DNA of 64,000 nt from Roseitalea porphyridii (GTDB lineage: Bacteria > Pseudomonadota > Alphaproteobacteria > Rhizobiales > Rhizobiaceae). The notes beneath the pieces were generated by a model. The model did not search any database and was not told where the DNA came from. It saw only the letters and a program-made list of their open reading frames with translations. The DNA lies in contig NZ_CP036532.1 in assembly GCF_004331955.1 (NCBI RefSeq), positions 2,852,001 through 2,916,000 on the forward strand. The letters are read 5' to 3'. Within the stretch, counting starts at the first letter, position 1, and each line of letters begins with the position of its first letter. Of the stretch, positions 8,695 to 16,925 are shown piece by piece. The position numbers and the translations under genes are program-made.

Positions 8695-8723
8695 TCTGTA
8701 GGTCAGCTTGCCGACGATGACAA
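8695..8723 (-). promoter_or_regulatory. Predicted sigma-70 promoter of leuL-leuA
   Basis: On the minus strand, TTGTCA (8718-8723) is followed by 17 bases and TACAGA (8695-8700). The leuL ATG begins eight bases after the -10 element, which fits a leaderless message. Confidence 0.6.
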
Positions 8724-8731
8724 GCCCGTCC

Positions 8732-9049
8732 TCACCGCTGGATCGCCGCGATATAGCCGATGATCGCGTCGATCTGTTCGGGCGTTGCGACGAACTCCGG
8801 CATGTCCGGGTGACCGGTGACGATGCTTTGCGCAAACGCTTCTTCAAGCGCGTCCACCGGGTAACGCCTGAGCAGGCCGCGGAACGGCGGCGCCTCTTCA
8901 TGGGCGCTCTCGTCGTGGACGCCGATCGCGTGGCATTCGGCGCAATTGGTCTCGACGAGCGCGCGGCCATAGTCCTGCGCCAGGGCCGGAGCGCCGACGC
9001 TCGCGGCCAGCGCGGTCAGGGCCGTGACGGCAAACCACCGAACCCGCAT
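8732..9049 (-). CDS. Small periplasmic cytochrome c
   Basis: The 105-residue protein has a Sec signal peptide (hydrophobic core AVTALTALAASVGAPALA, cleavage predicted after ALAQ or nearby). It has a single heme c motif, Cys36-x-x-Cys39-His40 (NCAECH), and Met83 in GHPDMPEF is the likely distal heme ligand. It is a class I mono-heme cytochrome of minimal size; the electron partner is unknown. It lies immediately downstream of trpE(G) with only one base between the genes, so it may be co-transcribed, although no functional link is obvious. Confidence 0.88.
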   Translation of the reverse strand: MRVRWFAVTALTALAASVGAPALAQDYGRALVETNCAECHAIGVHDESAHEEAPPFRGLLRRYPVDALEEAFAQSIVTGHPDMPEFVATPEQIDAIIGYIAAIQR

Positions 9050-9050
9050 G

Positions 9051-11243
9051 CTAGCTCTCCGTGCGGTTCCGGGCGTCGACGAGCCGCCCCACCACGTTCT
9101 CGATCATCTTCATGCCGGCATCGCCGCCCAGCGTCATGATCGACTCGGGGTGGAACTGGACCGCGGCGACGGGCTCGCTTCGATGCTCGATGCCCATCAC
9201 GATACCGTCCTCGGTCTCGGCGGTGACCAGGAAATCGTCGGGCAGGCGCGAGGGATCGGCGAAGATCGAATGATAGCGGCCGACGACGATCTCGCGCGGC
9301 AGGTCGGCGAACACCCGGCCGGCCTCGTGCACGCGGATGCGCGAAGGCTTGCCGTGCATCGGATAGCCGAGCTGGCGAAGCTGGCCGCCATAGGCCTCGG
9401 TCAGCGCCTGCAGGCCAAGGCACACGCCGAAGATCGGCAGATCGCGCGCCCGCGCCTTCCTGATCGTCGCCTTGCAGTCGAAATCCTTCGGCAGGCCCGG
9501 ACCCGGCGACAGCACCACCAGATCGGGCGCGTAATCGTCCAGCACCGCCTCGCGCACCGGCGAGCGCACCGTGCGGACCTCGGCGCCGGTCTGGCGGAAA
9601 TAGTTCGCCAGCGTGTGCACGAAACTGTCCTCGTGATCGACGAGCAGGATGCGCATGCCCTCGCCGACGCGCCGCGCCTGACGCGGTCCGGCATCCACGT
9701 TGGACTTGCCGGATTCACGGATCGCCGCCAGCAGCGCCGAGGCCTTCAGTTCGGTCTCGGCCTCCTCGGCGTCCGGATCGGAATCGAACAGCAGGGTCGC
9801 CCCGGCCCGCACCGCCGCGATGCCGTCGCGTATCTGGATGGTGCGTAGCGTCAGGCCGGTGTTCATGTCGCCGTTGAACTTGACCATGCCGATCGCGCCG
9901 CCATACCAGGCGCGCGGGCTCTTCTCGTTGTTCTCGATGAAGCGCATGGCCCACAGCTTGGGCGCACCGGTCACCGTCACCGCCCAAGCGTGGCTGAGAA
10001 AGCCGTCGAACGCGTCCATGCCCTCGCGCAACCGCCCCTCCACATGGTCGACCGTGTGGATCAGCCGCGAATACATCTCGATCTGCCGTCGGCCGATGAC
10101 CCGCACCGAGCCCGGTTCGCACACCCGGCTCTTGTCGTTGCGGTCGACGTCCGAGCACATGGTCAGCTCGCTCTCGTCCTTCTTCGAGTTGAGCAGCTTG
10201 AGGATCTGCTCGGAATCGGCGATCGCGTCGGCCCCGCGCGCGATCGTGCCCGAGATCGGGCAGGTCTCGATGCGCCGCCCGGTCACCCGCACGAACATCT
10301 CCGGCGAGGCGCCGACGAGAAACTCGTTGCGGCCCAGATTCATGAAGAACGAGTACGGCGCGGGGTTGGTCGCCTTCAGCCGGCGCGCAATGGCCGAGGG
10401 CCTGGATTCCACCCGCTCGTAGAACATCTGCCCCGGCACCACCTCGAACAGGTCGCCGCAGGCAAAGCGCTGGCGCGCCCTGTCGACCAGCCGCGCATAT
10501 TCGCCCGGTTCGTGATCGCCGCGCGGCGGGATCGTTTCGGTCGCCTCGAACGGGGCCGGCGTTTCGGCCCGCGCTATGCCGGCGGTCGTCACACCGTCCG
10601 TCGAGAACTCGTAGACATCGACCCATGCGCGCGCCGAATGGTTGTCGGCGACCAGGATGCGGTCGGGAAAGAACAGCACCAGATCGCGCTGGCCCGGATC
10701 GCGCGGCAGCTTCTCCTCGACGGGGTCGAACTGGAAGGCGATGTCGTAGCCGAACGCTCCGAACAGGGCCAGATCCTCGTCTTCGGGCGAGGAGAAATGC
10801 CGGACGATCGTGCGCAGGACCGAGAACACCGAAGGGGCGCGCGAACGGTCCTCCTCGGCGACGATCTCCGCCGGTTCGGCGATGACCAGATCGAGCGCGG
10901 CGTCCTGATGCTCGGCGGAGAGGATATGCTCATGTCCTTCGAGCGCGGCCGCGATCATCGCCACCAGCGGCGCGCCGCGCGGGGCAAGCGCCTCGATGCG
11001 CATCTGCCGCTTGCGGGCCGAGATCATCACCGGCGGGTCGACGATGCCGGTGTCCCAGCGCGTGTAGCGGCCGGGATATTCGTAGTTCGACGACAGCACC
11101 GCGCCGATCCGGTCGTCGAGCGCGTCCATCATCGCATCGATCGCGGTGGCGTAGTCGGCCGGTTCCTGGCGCCGCTCGACGCGCACGCCTCCCGCCGTGA
11201 CATAGCTGTCGGCGGCATCGCCGGGCATTGTCTGCATGTTCAT
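9051..11243 (-). CDS. trpE(G): Fused anthranilate synthase, TrpE and TrpG domains
   Basis: The 730-residue fusion makes anthranilate from chorismate and glutamine, the first step of tryptophan synthesis. The N-terminal ~510 residues are the TrpE chorismate-binding part ([27 protein letters not shown] and [17 protein letters not shown]). The C-terminal ~195 residues are the TrpG amidotransferase ([17 protein letters not shown]; nucleophile in GVCLGLQ; His-Glu pair in VQFHPES). A single-chain TrpEG is typical of Rhizobiales. It is controlled by the trpL attenuator directly upstream. The ATG follows AAGGGACGAG. Confidence 0.97.
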   Translation of the reverse strand: MNMQTMPGDAADSYVTAGGVRVERRQEPADYATAIDAMMDALDDRIGAVLSSNYEYPGRYTRWDTGIVDPPVMISARKRQMRIEALAPRGAPLVAMIAAALEGHEHILSAEHQDAALDLVIAEPAEIVAEEDRSRAPSVFSVLRTIVRHFSSPEDEDLALFGAFGYDIAFQFDPVEEKLPRDPGQRDLVLFFPDRILVADNHSARAWVDVYEFSTDGVTTAGIARAETPAPFEATETIPPRGDHEPGEYARLVDRARQRFACGDLFEVVPGQMFYERVESRPSAIARRLKATNPAPYSFFMNLGRNEFLVGASPEMFVRVTGRRIETCPISGTIARGADAIADSEQILKLLNSKKDESELTMCSDVDRNDKSRVCEPGSVRVIGRRQIEMYSRLIHTVDHVEGRLREGMDAFDGFLSHAWAVTVTGAPKLWAMRFIENNEKSPRAWYGGAIGMVKFNGDMNTGLTLRTIQIRDGIAAVRAGATLLFDSDPDAEEAETELKASALLAAIRESGKSNVDAGPRQARRVGEGMRILLVDHEDSFVHTLANYFRQTGAEVRTVRSPVREAVLDDYAPDLVVLSPGPGLPKDFDCKATIRKARARDLPIFGVCLGLQALTEAYGGQLRQLGYPMHGKPSRIRVHEAGRVFADLPREIVVGRYHSIFADPSRLPDDFLVTAETEDGIVMGIEHRSEPVAAVQFHPESIMTLGGDAGMKMIENVVGRLVDARNRTES

Positions 11244-11278
11244 CGTCTCGTCCCTTCGTGCCCGCCACCGGCGGACAC

Positions 11279-11308
11279 AAAAAAACCGCCTCGGCGAAAC
11301 GGGCGGTT
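11279..11308 (-). terminator. trp attenuator terminator
   Basis: On the minus strand the stem AACCGCC/GGCGGTT (11302-11308 with 11284-11290, 11-base loop) runs straight into seven Us. It lies between the trpL stop codon and trpE(G), where an intrinsic terminator must be for Trp attenuation. Confidence 0.9.
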
Positions 11309-11337
11309 GTCAGCCAGACATGCGTGAAGACCCCCGC

Positions 11338-11382
11338 CTAAAGCGAAGCCCACCACCAAGCCTGTGCATCGATCATCGTCAT
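11338..11382 (-). CDS. trpL: Tryptophan leader peptide
   Basis: A 14-codon ORF encodes MTMIDAQAWWWASL with three consecutive Trp codons. Ribosome stalling there under Trp shortage would prevent formation of the following terminator and allow trpE(G) expression. The predicted -10 box ends seven bases before the ATG and there is no ribosome site, so the mRNA should start at the A of the ATG. That matches the leaderless trpL described in Sinorhizobium meliloti, whose leader peptide is also 14 residues with a WWW run. In that species the attenuated RNA and the peptide also act in trans; the same is possible here but not shown. Confidence 0.9.
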   Translation of the reverse strand: MTMIDAQAWWWASL

Positions 11383-11389
11383 GGGCGGC

Positions 11390-11418
11390 AAACTAGCCGG
11401 GCTTGAGGCCGATGGCAA
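11390..11418 (-). promoter_or_regulatory. Predicted promoter of trpL-trpE(G)
   Basis: On the minus strand, TTGCCA (11413-11418), 17 bases, then TAGTTT (11390-11395); the trpL ATG begins seven bases further on. Confidence 0.7.
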
Positions 11419-11490
11419 TCGGCAAATGGGACAGGACGGAGCGACCGGCACGCCGCCGCCCCGGCCCCGCAACCCCGCCCCGCCCCGAGG

Positions 11491-13170
11491 TCAGAACAGG
11501 CCCTCGATCAGCCCCTCGTCGTTGAAGCGGATCACCTCCGCCGACGGCGCGCGCGGCAGGCCGGGCATGGTCATGATCGCGCCGGTGATCACGACGATAA
11601 AGCCCGCCCCGGCCGAGATGCGCACCTCGCGGATCGGCACGGTGTGGCCGGTCGGCGCGCCGCGCACGAGCGGATCGGTGGTGAACGAATACTGCGTCTT
11701 GGCCATGCAGATCGGCAGATCGCCATAGCCGGCCGCTTCCCAGGCGCGGAGCTGGTCGCGGATCGCCTTGTCGGCAATCACCTCCTCGGCCCGGTAGATG
11801 CGCTTGGCGATCGTCTCGATCTTCTCGAACAGCGCCACGTCGTCGCCATAGAGCGGGGCGAACTGCGACGCGCCGGCTTCGGCGAGTTCGACCACTCTGT
11901 GGGCCAGGTCCTCGATGCCGGCCGACCCGTCCGCCCAGTGCCGGCAGACGATGGCTTCCGAGCCCATCGACCGGGCATAGTCCATGATCGCCTCAAGCTC
12001 GGCGTCCGTGTCGGAATGGAAATGGTTGATCGCGACCACCGACGGCACGCCGAACTGGCGCACGTTCTCGATGTGCCGGCCAAGGTTGGCGCAGCCCTTC
12101 GCGACCGCCTCCACGTTCTCGGTGCCAAGGTCTTCACGGGCGACGCCGCCATTCATCTTCAGCGCGCGCACGGTGGCGACGATCACCGCCACATCGGGTT
12201 TCAGCCCCGCCTTGCGGCACTTGATGTCGAAGAACTTCTCGGCGCCAAGGTCGGCGCCGAAGCCCGCCTCGGTGACGACATAGTCGGCCAGCTTGAGCGC
12301 GGTCGTCGTCGCCATGATCGAGTTGCAGCCATGGGCGATGTTGGCGAACGGCCCGCCATGGACGAAGGCCGGGTTGTTCTCGAGCGTCTGCACCAGGTTC
12401 GGCTCGATGGCGTCCTTGAGCAGCACGGTCATCGCCCCTTGCGCGTTCAGGTCGCGACAATAGACCGGGCTCTTGTCGCGACGGTAGGCGACGATGATGC
12501 GCCCCAGCCGTTCCTCCAAATCGTTGATGTCGGTCGAAAGACAAAGGATCGCCATCACCTCGGATGCGACCGTGATGTCGAACCCGCCTTCGCGCGGAAA
12601 GCCGTTCGCCGCCCCGCCAAGCGACAGCACGATTTCGCGCAGCGCCCGGTCGTTCATGTCGACCACCCGGCGCCAGACGACGCGCCGGATGTCGATCTCC
12701 AGTTCGTTGCCCCAGTAGATGTGGTTGTCGATCATCGCCGCGAGCAGGTTGTGCGCCGCCGTGATGGCGTGGAAATCGCCGGTGAAGTGAAGGTTCATGT
12801 CCTCCATCGGCACCACCTGCGCGTAGCCGCCGCCGGCCGCCCCGCCCTTGACGCCGAAGCAGGGCCCCAGCGAGGCCTCGCGGATGCAGATGGCGGTCTT
12901 CTTGCCGATCCGGTTGAGCCCGTCGCCAAGGCCCACCGTGGTCGTCGTCTTGCCCTCGCCGGCCGGCGTCGGATTGATCGCGGTGACCAGCACCAGCTTG
13001 CCGTCCTCGCGGTCCCGCACGGACTTGATGAAGTCGCCGGAGACCTTCGCCTTGTCGTGCCCGTAGGGCAGAAGCGCATCGGCCGGAATGCCGAGGCTGG
13101 CGCCGATCTCGGCGATCGGTTTCTTGTTCGCCGCGCGGGCGATCTCGATATCGGTCTTGAATTCGGCCAT
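11491..13170 (-). CDS. fhs: Formate-tetrahydrofolate ligase
   Basis: The 559-residue enzyme makes 10-formyltetrahydrofolate from formate, ATP and tetrahydrofolate and feeds one-carbon metabolism. The nucleotide-binding loop [19 protein letters not shown] is at residues 67-86. The family blocks [32 protein letters not shown] and [13 protein letters not shown] follow in order. Length is normal. The ATG at 13170 ([14 protein letters not shown]) follows GGGGGAG; the frame is open further upstream, but that extension is low-complexity and unlike the family. It is probably a single-gene unit: trpL lies about 100 bases downstream with its own promoter. Confidence 0.97.
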   Translation of the reverse strand: MAEFKTDIEIARAANKKPIAEIGASLGIPADALLPYGHDKAKVSGDFIKSVRDREDGKLVLVTAINPTPAGEGKTTTTVGLGDGLNRIGKKTAICIREASLGPCFGVKGGAAGGGYAQVVPMEDMNLHFTGDFHAITAAHNLLAAMIDNHIYWGNELEIDIRRVVWRRVVDMNDRALREIVLSLGGAANGFPREGGFDITVASEVMAILCLSTDINDLEERLGRIIVAYRRDKSPVYCRDLNAQGAMTVLLKDAIEPNLVQTLENNPAFVHGGPFANIAHGCNSIMATTTALKLADYVVTEAGFGADLGAEKFFDIKCRKAGLKPDVAVIVATVRALKMNGGVAREDLGTENVEAVAKGCANLGRHIENVRQFGVPSVVAINHFHSDTDAELEAIMDYARSMGSEAIVCRHWADGSAGIEDLAHRVVELAEAGASQFAPLYGDDVALFEKIETIAKRIYRAEEVIADKAIRDQLRAWEAAGYGDLPICMAKTQYSFTTDPLVRGAPTGHTVPIREVRISAGAGFIVVITGAIMTMPGLPRAPSAEVIRFNDEGLIEGLF

Positions 13171-13345
13171 CAGGCTCCCCCCGTCGTGATGGCGGGGATG
13201 GCCTTCCCCGCGCCGGGCCATTGATCGCCGGGGGCGGGACGCCACGCAATCGCAATACGGCCCTTCGCTAGGCCAAATGCGACACGGGCCCCGCACGAGC
13301 CTCCATCGGCCTCATCGCGCGGTACGAGCTAAGCGAGCCCCGACA

Positions 13346-13385
13346 CCCTCATCCTGAGGTGCGAGCAAAGCGAGCCTCGAAGGAC
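13346..13385. repeat. Dispersed 40-bp rhizobial-type repeat, copy 1
   Basis: The 40 bases starting CCCTCATCCTGAGGTGCGAG and ending GAGCCTCGAAGGAC match 18885-18924 at 38 of 40 positions. This copy lies just downstream of the DUF2333 gene stop. The unit contains its own small inverted repeats (CCTCA/TGAGG and GAGC/GCTC-type). Such units are known as dispersed intergenic repeats in Rhizobiales (from memory). Confidence 0.8.
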
Positions 13386-13389
13386 GGGC

Positions 13390-14493
13390 CTACCGGTCGA
13401 GCACGTCGCGCATCTCGACCAGGTTCGAACGCACGCGCAAGAGGTCGAAGCCGATCGATTCAAGATGCGACTTGACCAGGCTCGACGCGCTGCCGTTGGC
13501 GATGAAGGGCGGTCGCACCTGCAGCGCGCTGACAAGCTGTTCGTCCACCCGCTGCCACAGGCCTTCAAGATTGCGCTGCTCGAACACTTCGCGGAAGTCG
13601 CTGCGCGCCGCCGTCAGGATGCCGTGATAGGCATAGAGCTGGCCGTAGGTGAACCAGAACCGGTCGTCGGCGCGCGCATCGAAGCCGAAAAAGCTCGCCG
13701 CTTCCATGCGGCGCTGCAGGATCTCCGAGGTGGAACCGATATCCGCCGTCACCCGGTCGAGGAACTGCAGCAGATTGTCGGCGCGCGCATCGAAGCGCGC
13801 ATCGCAACTGGCCAGTTCCCGGTTGAAGGCCAGAAGGTTCTGGCGCGCGTCGCGCAGGCGCGCCGATGTCGACGGCTGCAGGAAGGGCGGGCTGAAGGTC
13901 AGATACCAGGCGTCCTCGCGATAGTTGGCCGCCTCGCGCGCCATCTGAAGGTTCATGTTGATCGAGTCGGTGCCACGCACGCGGCCGAGCCGGTCGACCA
14001 GCTCCACCGCCGTCCGCCGGATCGCCTGGTTGGTGCCAAGCTGGAAGGCCGCCTTGTTGTCGAGGAACGGTGTGTCGTTCCAGTCGAGCACGAAGAAGAA
14101 GCCGGCCTTGTGCAGCGGATTGGACGGCACCCAGGTGTCCTGATTGACGTTCCTGTCGATCAGGTCGGCCGTCACCTCGACCATTGCCGAGGGTTGGCAG
14201 GTTCCGTCCTGGCGCGTCTCGCCGGCGCTGACGGTGACCTCCGAATAGTCCAGCCGCGTCGCGTAGGCGGGATCGTCGCTGCGCCAGAACTGGGTGATGT
14301 AGAGAAGGTAGCCATAGCCGATCACCAGCGCGATCAGGATCGCGAAGACGGGTATCTTGACCATCCAGCCCCTGCCGCCGAGCCAGGCCCAGAAGGCGGC
14401 GAACGGCCAGACGATCCAGGAAACGAGGACGCCGATTCCCTGGCCGATGGCGGCAAAGACGCGCCGGAAGAAGTCGATCACCGGGTCAAGCAT
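13390..14493 (-). CDS. DUF2333-family membrane protein
   Basis: The 367-residue protein has a short cytoplasmic N terminus with an amphipathic/hydrophobic region (VLVSWIVWPFAAFWAWLGG) and one clear transmembrane helix (VFAILIALVIGYGYLLYI, about 50-67). A large, mainly helical domain follows and should face the periplasm. The block ending VRPPFIANGSASSLVKSHLESIGFDLLRVRSNLVEMRDVL fits my memory of DUF2333 (COG5345). No enzymatic motif is seen. It is the last gene of the minus-strand cluster that runs from the coiled-coil gene (20150-21238) through the AAA ATPase to here, 33 bases after the preceding gene. Function unknown. Confidence 0.75.
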   Translation of the reverse strand: MLDPVIDFFRRVFAAIGQGIGVLVSWIVWPFAAFWAWLGGRGWMVKIPVFAILIALVIGYGYLLYITQFWRSDDPAYATRLDYSEVTVSAGETRQDGTCQPSAMVEVTADLIDRNVNQDTWVPSNPLHKAGFFFVLDWNDTPFLDNKAAFQLGTNQAIRRTAVELVDRLGRVRGTDSINMNLQMAREAANYREDAWYLTFSPPFLQPSTSARLRDARQNLLAFNRELASCDARFDARADNLLQFLDRVTADIGSTSEILQRRMEAASFFGFDARADDRFWFTYGQLYAYHGILTAARSDFREVFEQRNLEGLWQRVDEQLVSALQVRPPFIANGSASSLVKSHLESIGFDLLRVRSNLVEMRDVLDR

Positions 14494-14526
14494 CGGCGGG
14501 CTCCGTTCATTGTGTCGCGCGACCGT

Positions 14527-15810
14527 TCACGGCAGGCCGAAGAGCCGGGCGCGCAAGGCTGGCTTGTCCGACAGATAGGCGTTTTTGAGCGTCTCCACAA
14601 CGAAGGCACGCCAGCCATCGGCCCAGCCCTCGTAGTCGTCGTAGAAGCCCTGCTTGTTGAACACGTAGCGGGTAACGAAGTCGGCCGGCACATATTCGCT
14701 GATCAGACGGTTGGTCAGCCAAACGTCGGGATGGTCGGGCTTGCCGCGCACGAGCTGGAAACGCAGCGTGTCGGGCACGTCGCGGATGTCGATGCGCCCG
14801 GTGCGCGACAGTTCGCGCCGCGCCGCGTTCAGGAACGGGTAGACGCCGTCGGCGCGGATCGGCCCGGCGTTGCGGGCGAGAAAGGTCTGCATCATCACGG
14901 GATCGGCGGTGGCGAGGTCCGCTGCCGGATCGATCCGGTGCATCAGGTCCTTCAGCGTCATGTCGATGCGGTGGTCGAGAAAGCCGCTGCCTTCCAGCCA
15001 CGCCGCGCTCGGCAGTTCGATCCGGCCCGACCGCGACAGGAAGCGGAACACGCGCGCATGGTCGTTCCTGTCGAGATAGCTGACCTGCCAGGGACGCGAG
15101 CGGCGAAAGCCCGGCGCCCTCGGGTCGGAGATGACGGTCGTCATCTTGTCGTCGACGAAGACATAGGTGCCGCCGAAATGCGAGGTCCAGAAGGCGCTGT
15201 GGCGGAACACCACCTGGTCGGGCACCATCCGGTTCGAGCGGATGTCGCCCGTCGTCCGGGCCAGTTCCACCATGCGCTCGAGCATTGCATCGTCGCGCCA
15301 GGCATCGGGCTCCGATTTCAGCCGGTCGACCAGCGTGCGCAGTTCGGCCGCCTTGGCGAGCACGTTCTCGGCCGACAGCACCTTGAACTCGACCTGCTCG
15401 ATCGAAAGAAGGTCCTCGATGTCCTCGATCGCCGACACATTGTCCTCGATCTCGCCGTAGATCACGTCCTTGATCGTGAGCGCATGGATGGCGCGGGCAT
15501 TGGCCGTGTAGAATTCGTGCATCAGCCCGCCGGTGTTGGAAAAGCGCGTGTGGACCACCGGCAGGCTCGCCTGCGCCGGTGTCAGGATGATGAAGCGCCG
15601 GTTGATGCCGGCCGGATCGAGATAGTCGAAATCGTCCAGTTCGCGGGCCACCTGCGGCGAAAAGCCGGTGCGGTCGATATCGAAGCTGTCAAGCGAGGTC
15701 GCCGGCAGTCGAAATGCCCGCAGCGCCTGGTTGTAGCGCTCGACCAGATGCGGCCGGTCGACGGTGAACAGCCGACCGTAGATCAGCGCGTTTTCATAAA
15801 GGCGTTTCAT
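14527..15810 (-). CDS. Conserved hypothetical protein (DUF6638-like) of the AAA-ATPase cluster
   Basis: The 427-residue protein has no signal peptide and no transmembrane helix, so it is probably cytoplasmic. It mixes alpha and beta segments, with notable stretches FVDDKMTTVISDPRAPGFRRSRPWQVSYLDRNDHARVFRFLSR and FVTRYVFNKQGFYDDYEGWADGWRAFVVE. I believe it belongs to a Pfam family numbered DUF6638, but that is from memory. Its ATG overlaps the stop of the vapC-like gene (ATGA), so its translation is now coupled to the toxin gene. Without the inserted block it would follow the ATPase directly. No function can be read from motifs. Confidence 0.75.
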   Translation of the reverse strand: MKRLYENALIYGRLFTVDRPHLVERYNQALRAFRLPATSLDSFDIDRTGFSPQVARELDDFDYLDPAGINRRFIILTPAQASLPVVHTRFSNTGGLMHEFYTANARAIHALTIKDVIYGEIEDNVSAIEDIEDLLSIEQVEFKVLSAENVLAKAAELRTLVDRLKSEPDAWRDDAMLERMVELARTTGDIRSNRMVPDQVVFRHSAFWTSHFGGTYVFVDDKMTTVISDPRAPGFRRSRPWQVSYLDRNDHARVFRFLSRSGRIELPSAAWLEGSGFLDHRIDMTLKDLMHRIDPAADLATADPVMMQTFLARNAGPIRADGVYPFLNAARRELSRTGRIDIRDVPDTLRFQLVRGKPDHPDVWLTNRLISEYVPADFVTRYVFNKQGFYDDYEGWADGWRAFVVETLKNAYLSDKPALRARLFGLP

Positions 15811-16229
15811 GGGGGTGACAGGCCCAATAGCTCGACACTACGGGCGGCGGCCGCTCTCGCAAGTTGACGGTCGAGCGTCGCCAACGCCAGCCCGTGCCTC
15901 AAGGCGAGTTCCAGATATCCCGCATCGTAGGCCGTCAGACCGGACGCGTCGCACAAACGTTGAACGTCGGACCAAAGTGCCAAGCTGCTCTCGCGATCAA
16001 CCTCAATTGGCAACTGAGTTAGGCTGTGCAATGCGCCATCGCGGTAGGCCGCGCTCATGCGATTACGTCGAACAGCCAGGGCGAAGCCGTTGGCGATCTC
16101 GGCATGCCAATGGGAGGGTACCAGGCAGCCTCGGCGTGGTATTGAGCGCACGATCGGCTCAACGCGACCACCATCCTCGTCGGGAAATTGCCAAGCAAAT
16201 ATCACTGACGCATCAACGACAATCGTCAA
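15807..16229 (-). CDS. vapC: PIN-domain ribonuclease toxin (VapC type)
   Basis: The 140-residue protein is a PIN-domain endoribonuclease. The four acidic residues expected for metal binding are at Asp6 (VVDAS), Glu44 (HAEIANG), Asp102 (TAYDAGYLELA) and Asp120 (ATLDRQL). Its start overlaps the end of the antitoxin gene by four bases (ATGA), the usual toxin-antitoxin coupling. Its stop overlaps the start of the next gene in the same way. Base composition is visibly less G+C-rich than the flanking genes, suggesting horizontal acquisition with the antitoxin. Confidence 0.9.
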   Translation of the reverse strand: MTIVVDASVIFAWQFPDEDGGRVEPIVRSIPRRGCLVPSHWHAEIANGFALAVRRNRMSAAYRDGALHSLTQLPIEVDRESSLALWSDVQRLCDASGLTAYDAGYLELALRHGLALATLDRQLARAAAARSVELLGLSPP

Positions 16230-16471
16230 TGCCGCCCCTCTTCAATCAGGTCTTTGACGCTGAGGTCACCCAGCGAGTTGTCGCCGCGATTGTCAAAAAT
16301 CCACTGCACTGCTGCTTCAGCCCTTCGAACTTGATCATCATCGGCTTCAGCCTTCACGAGCTTGGCCACGGGCTTACCGTGGCGCGTGATAATCACTTCC
16401 TCACCGCGCTCGGCCATGTCGATCAGCTCACTGAGACGATTGCGTGCGTCATATGTTCCAACACGTTCCAT
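16226..16471 (-). CDS. Phd/YefM-family antitoxin (VapB role)
   Basis: The 81-residue protein starts MERVGTYDARNRLSELIDMAERGEEVIITRHGKPVAKLVK, the classic prevent-host-death DNA-binding N-terminal domain. It continues with a C-terminal tail (about 45-81) that would wrap the toxin. The ATG at 16471 is chosen because GGAGAG lies five bases upstream; a TTG four codons earlier is the alternative. The pair should repress its own promoter in the 99 bases upstream, which are comparatively A+T-rich. Confidence 0.9.
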   Translation of the reverse strand: MERVGTYDARNRLSELIDMAERGEEVIITRHGKPVAKLVKAEADDDQVRRAEAAVQWIFDNRGDNSLGDLSVKDLIEEGRH

Positions 16472-16570
16472 CGAACTCTCCAATTCTGGCTAGTCTAGCC
16501 TAGCATAAAACCGTGGGCCGGGCACGGCGCATTTTTGGTAGAGGCCGTGGAACGGGAGATTTTGGCGTGA

Positions 16571-16924
16571 CTACTGAACGTCGATCCCGGTGTGCTGTTT
16601 GATCTTGGTCTTGATCAGCCCTTTGGCCAACTCTCCCAGAAGCTCGACTGTGAAACCGCCCGCCGCAGCCGCGCCGTCTTTGGTCTTGCGCCAGATTTCC
16701 GGATCGCGAACGCTATCGAGGAAATCGTGGCCATCCCAAGTGATCTTATTGATTGCGCAAGATGAATCGAGGAGGTGTGCATCGATGAAGCCTGCATCAC
16801 GAAGTAGGACAAGCTGATACTCGAGGTAGTCGGCTTCGCCCTCGAACTCATCGTAGTCGAACGCGTCACAACCATCTTCGATCTGAAGTAGCACTTCACG
16901 GATCAAATCCATATCCCGCTTCAT
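16571..16924 (-). CDS. DUF2513-like hypothetical protein
   Basis: The 117-residue protein begins MKRDMDLIREVLLQIEDG and has AGFIDAHLLDSSCAINKITWDGHDFLDSVRDPEIWRKTKD. That is the winged-helix-like pattern of DUF2513, a family often carried by phages and genomic islands. The start codon lies one base after the stop of the AAA-ATPase gene, with a G-rich ribosome site inside the ATPase coding end. Its G+C content and codon use match the neighbouring toxin-antitoxin genes rather than the surrounding cluster, so the three genes (15807-16924) look like one acquired block. Role unknown; DNA binding is plausible. Confidence 0.8.
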   Translation of the reverse strand: MKRDMDLIREVLLQIEDGCDAFDYDEFEGEADYLEYQLVLLRDAGFIDAHLLDSSCAINKITWDGHDFLDSVRDPEIWRKTKDGAAAAGGFTVELLGELAKGLIKTKIKQHTGIDVQ

Positions 16925-16925
16925 C

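Noticed and set aside
11491-13296. Longer fhs start at 13296
   Set aside because: The added 42 residues are Arg/Gly/His-rich and unlike the family; the ATG at 13170 has a strong ribosome site and the usual N terminus.
13465-15867. 800-codon plus-strand open frame opposite the DUF2333 and following gene
   Set aside because: Same reason: composition is a codon-position shadow (R/D/H/G-rich) and the minus-strand frames have real membrane and fold features.
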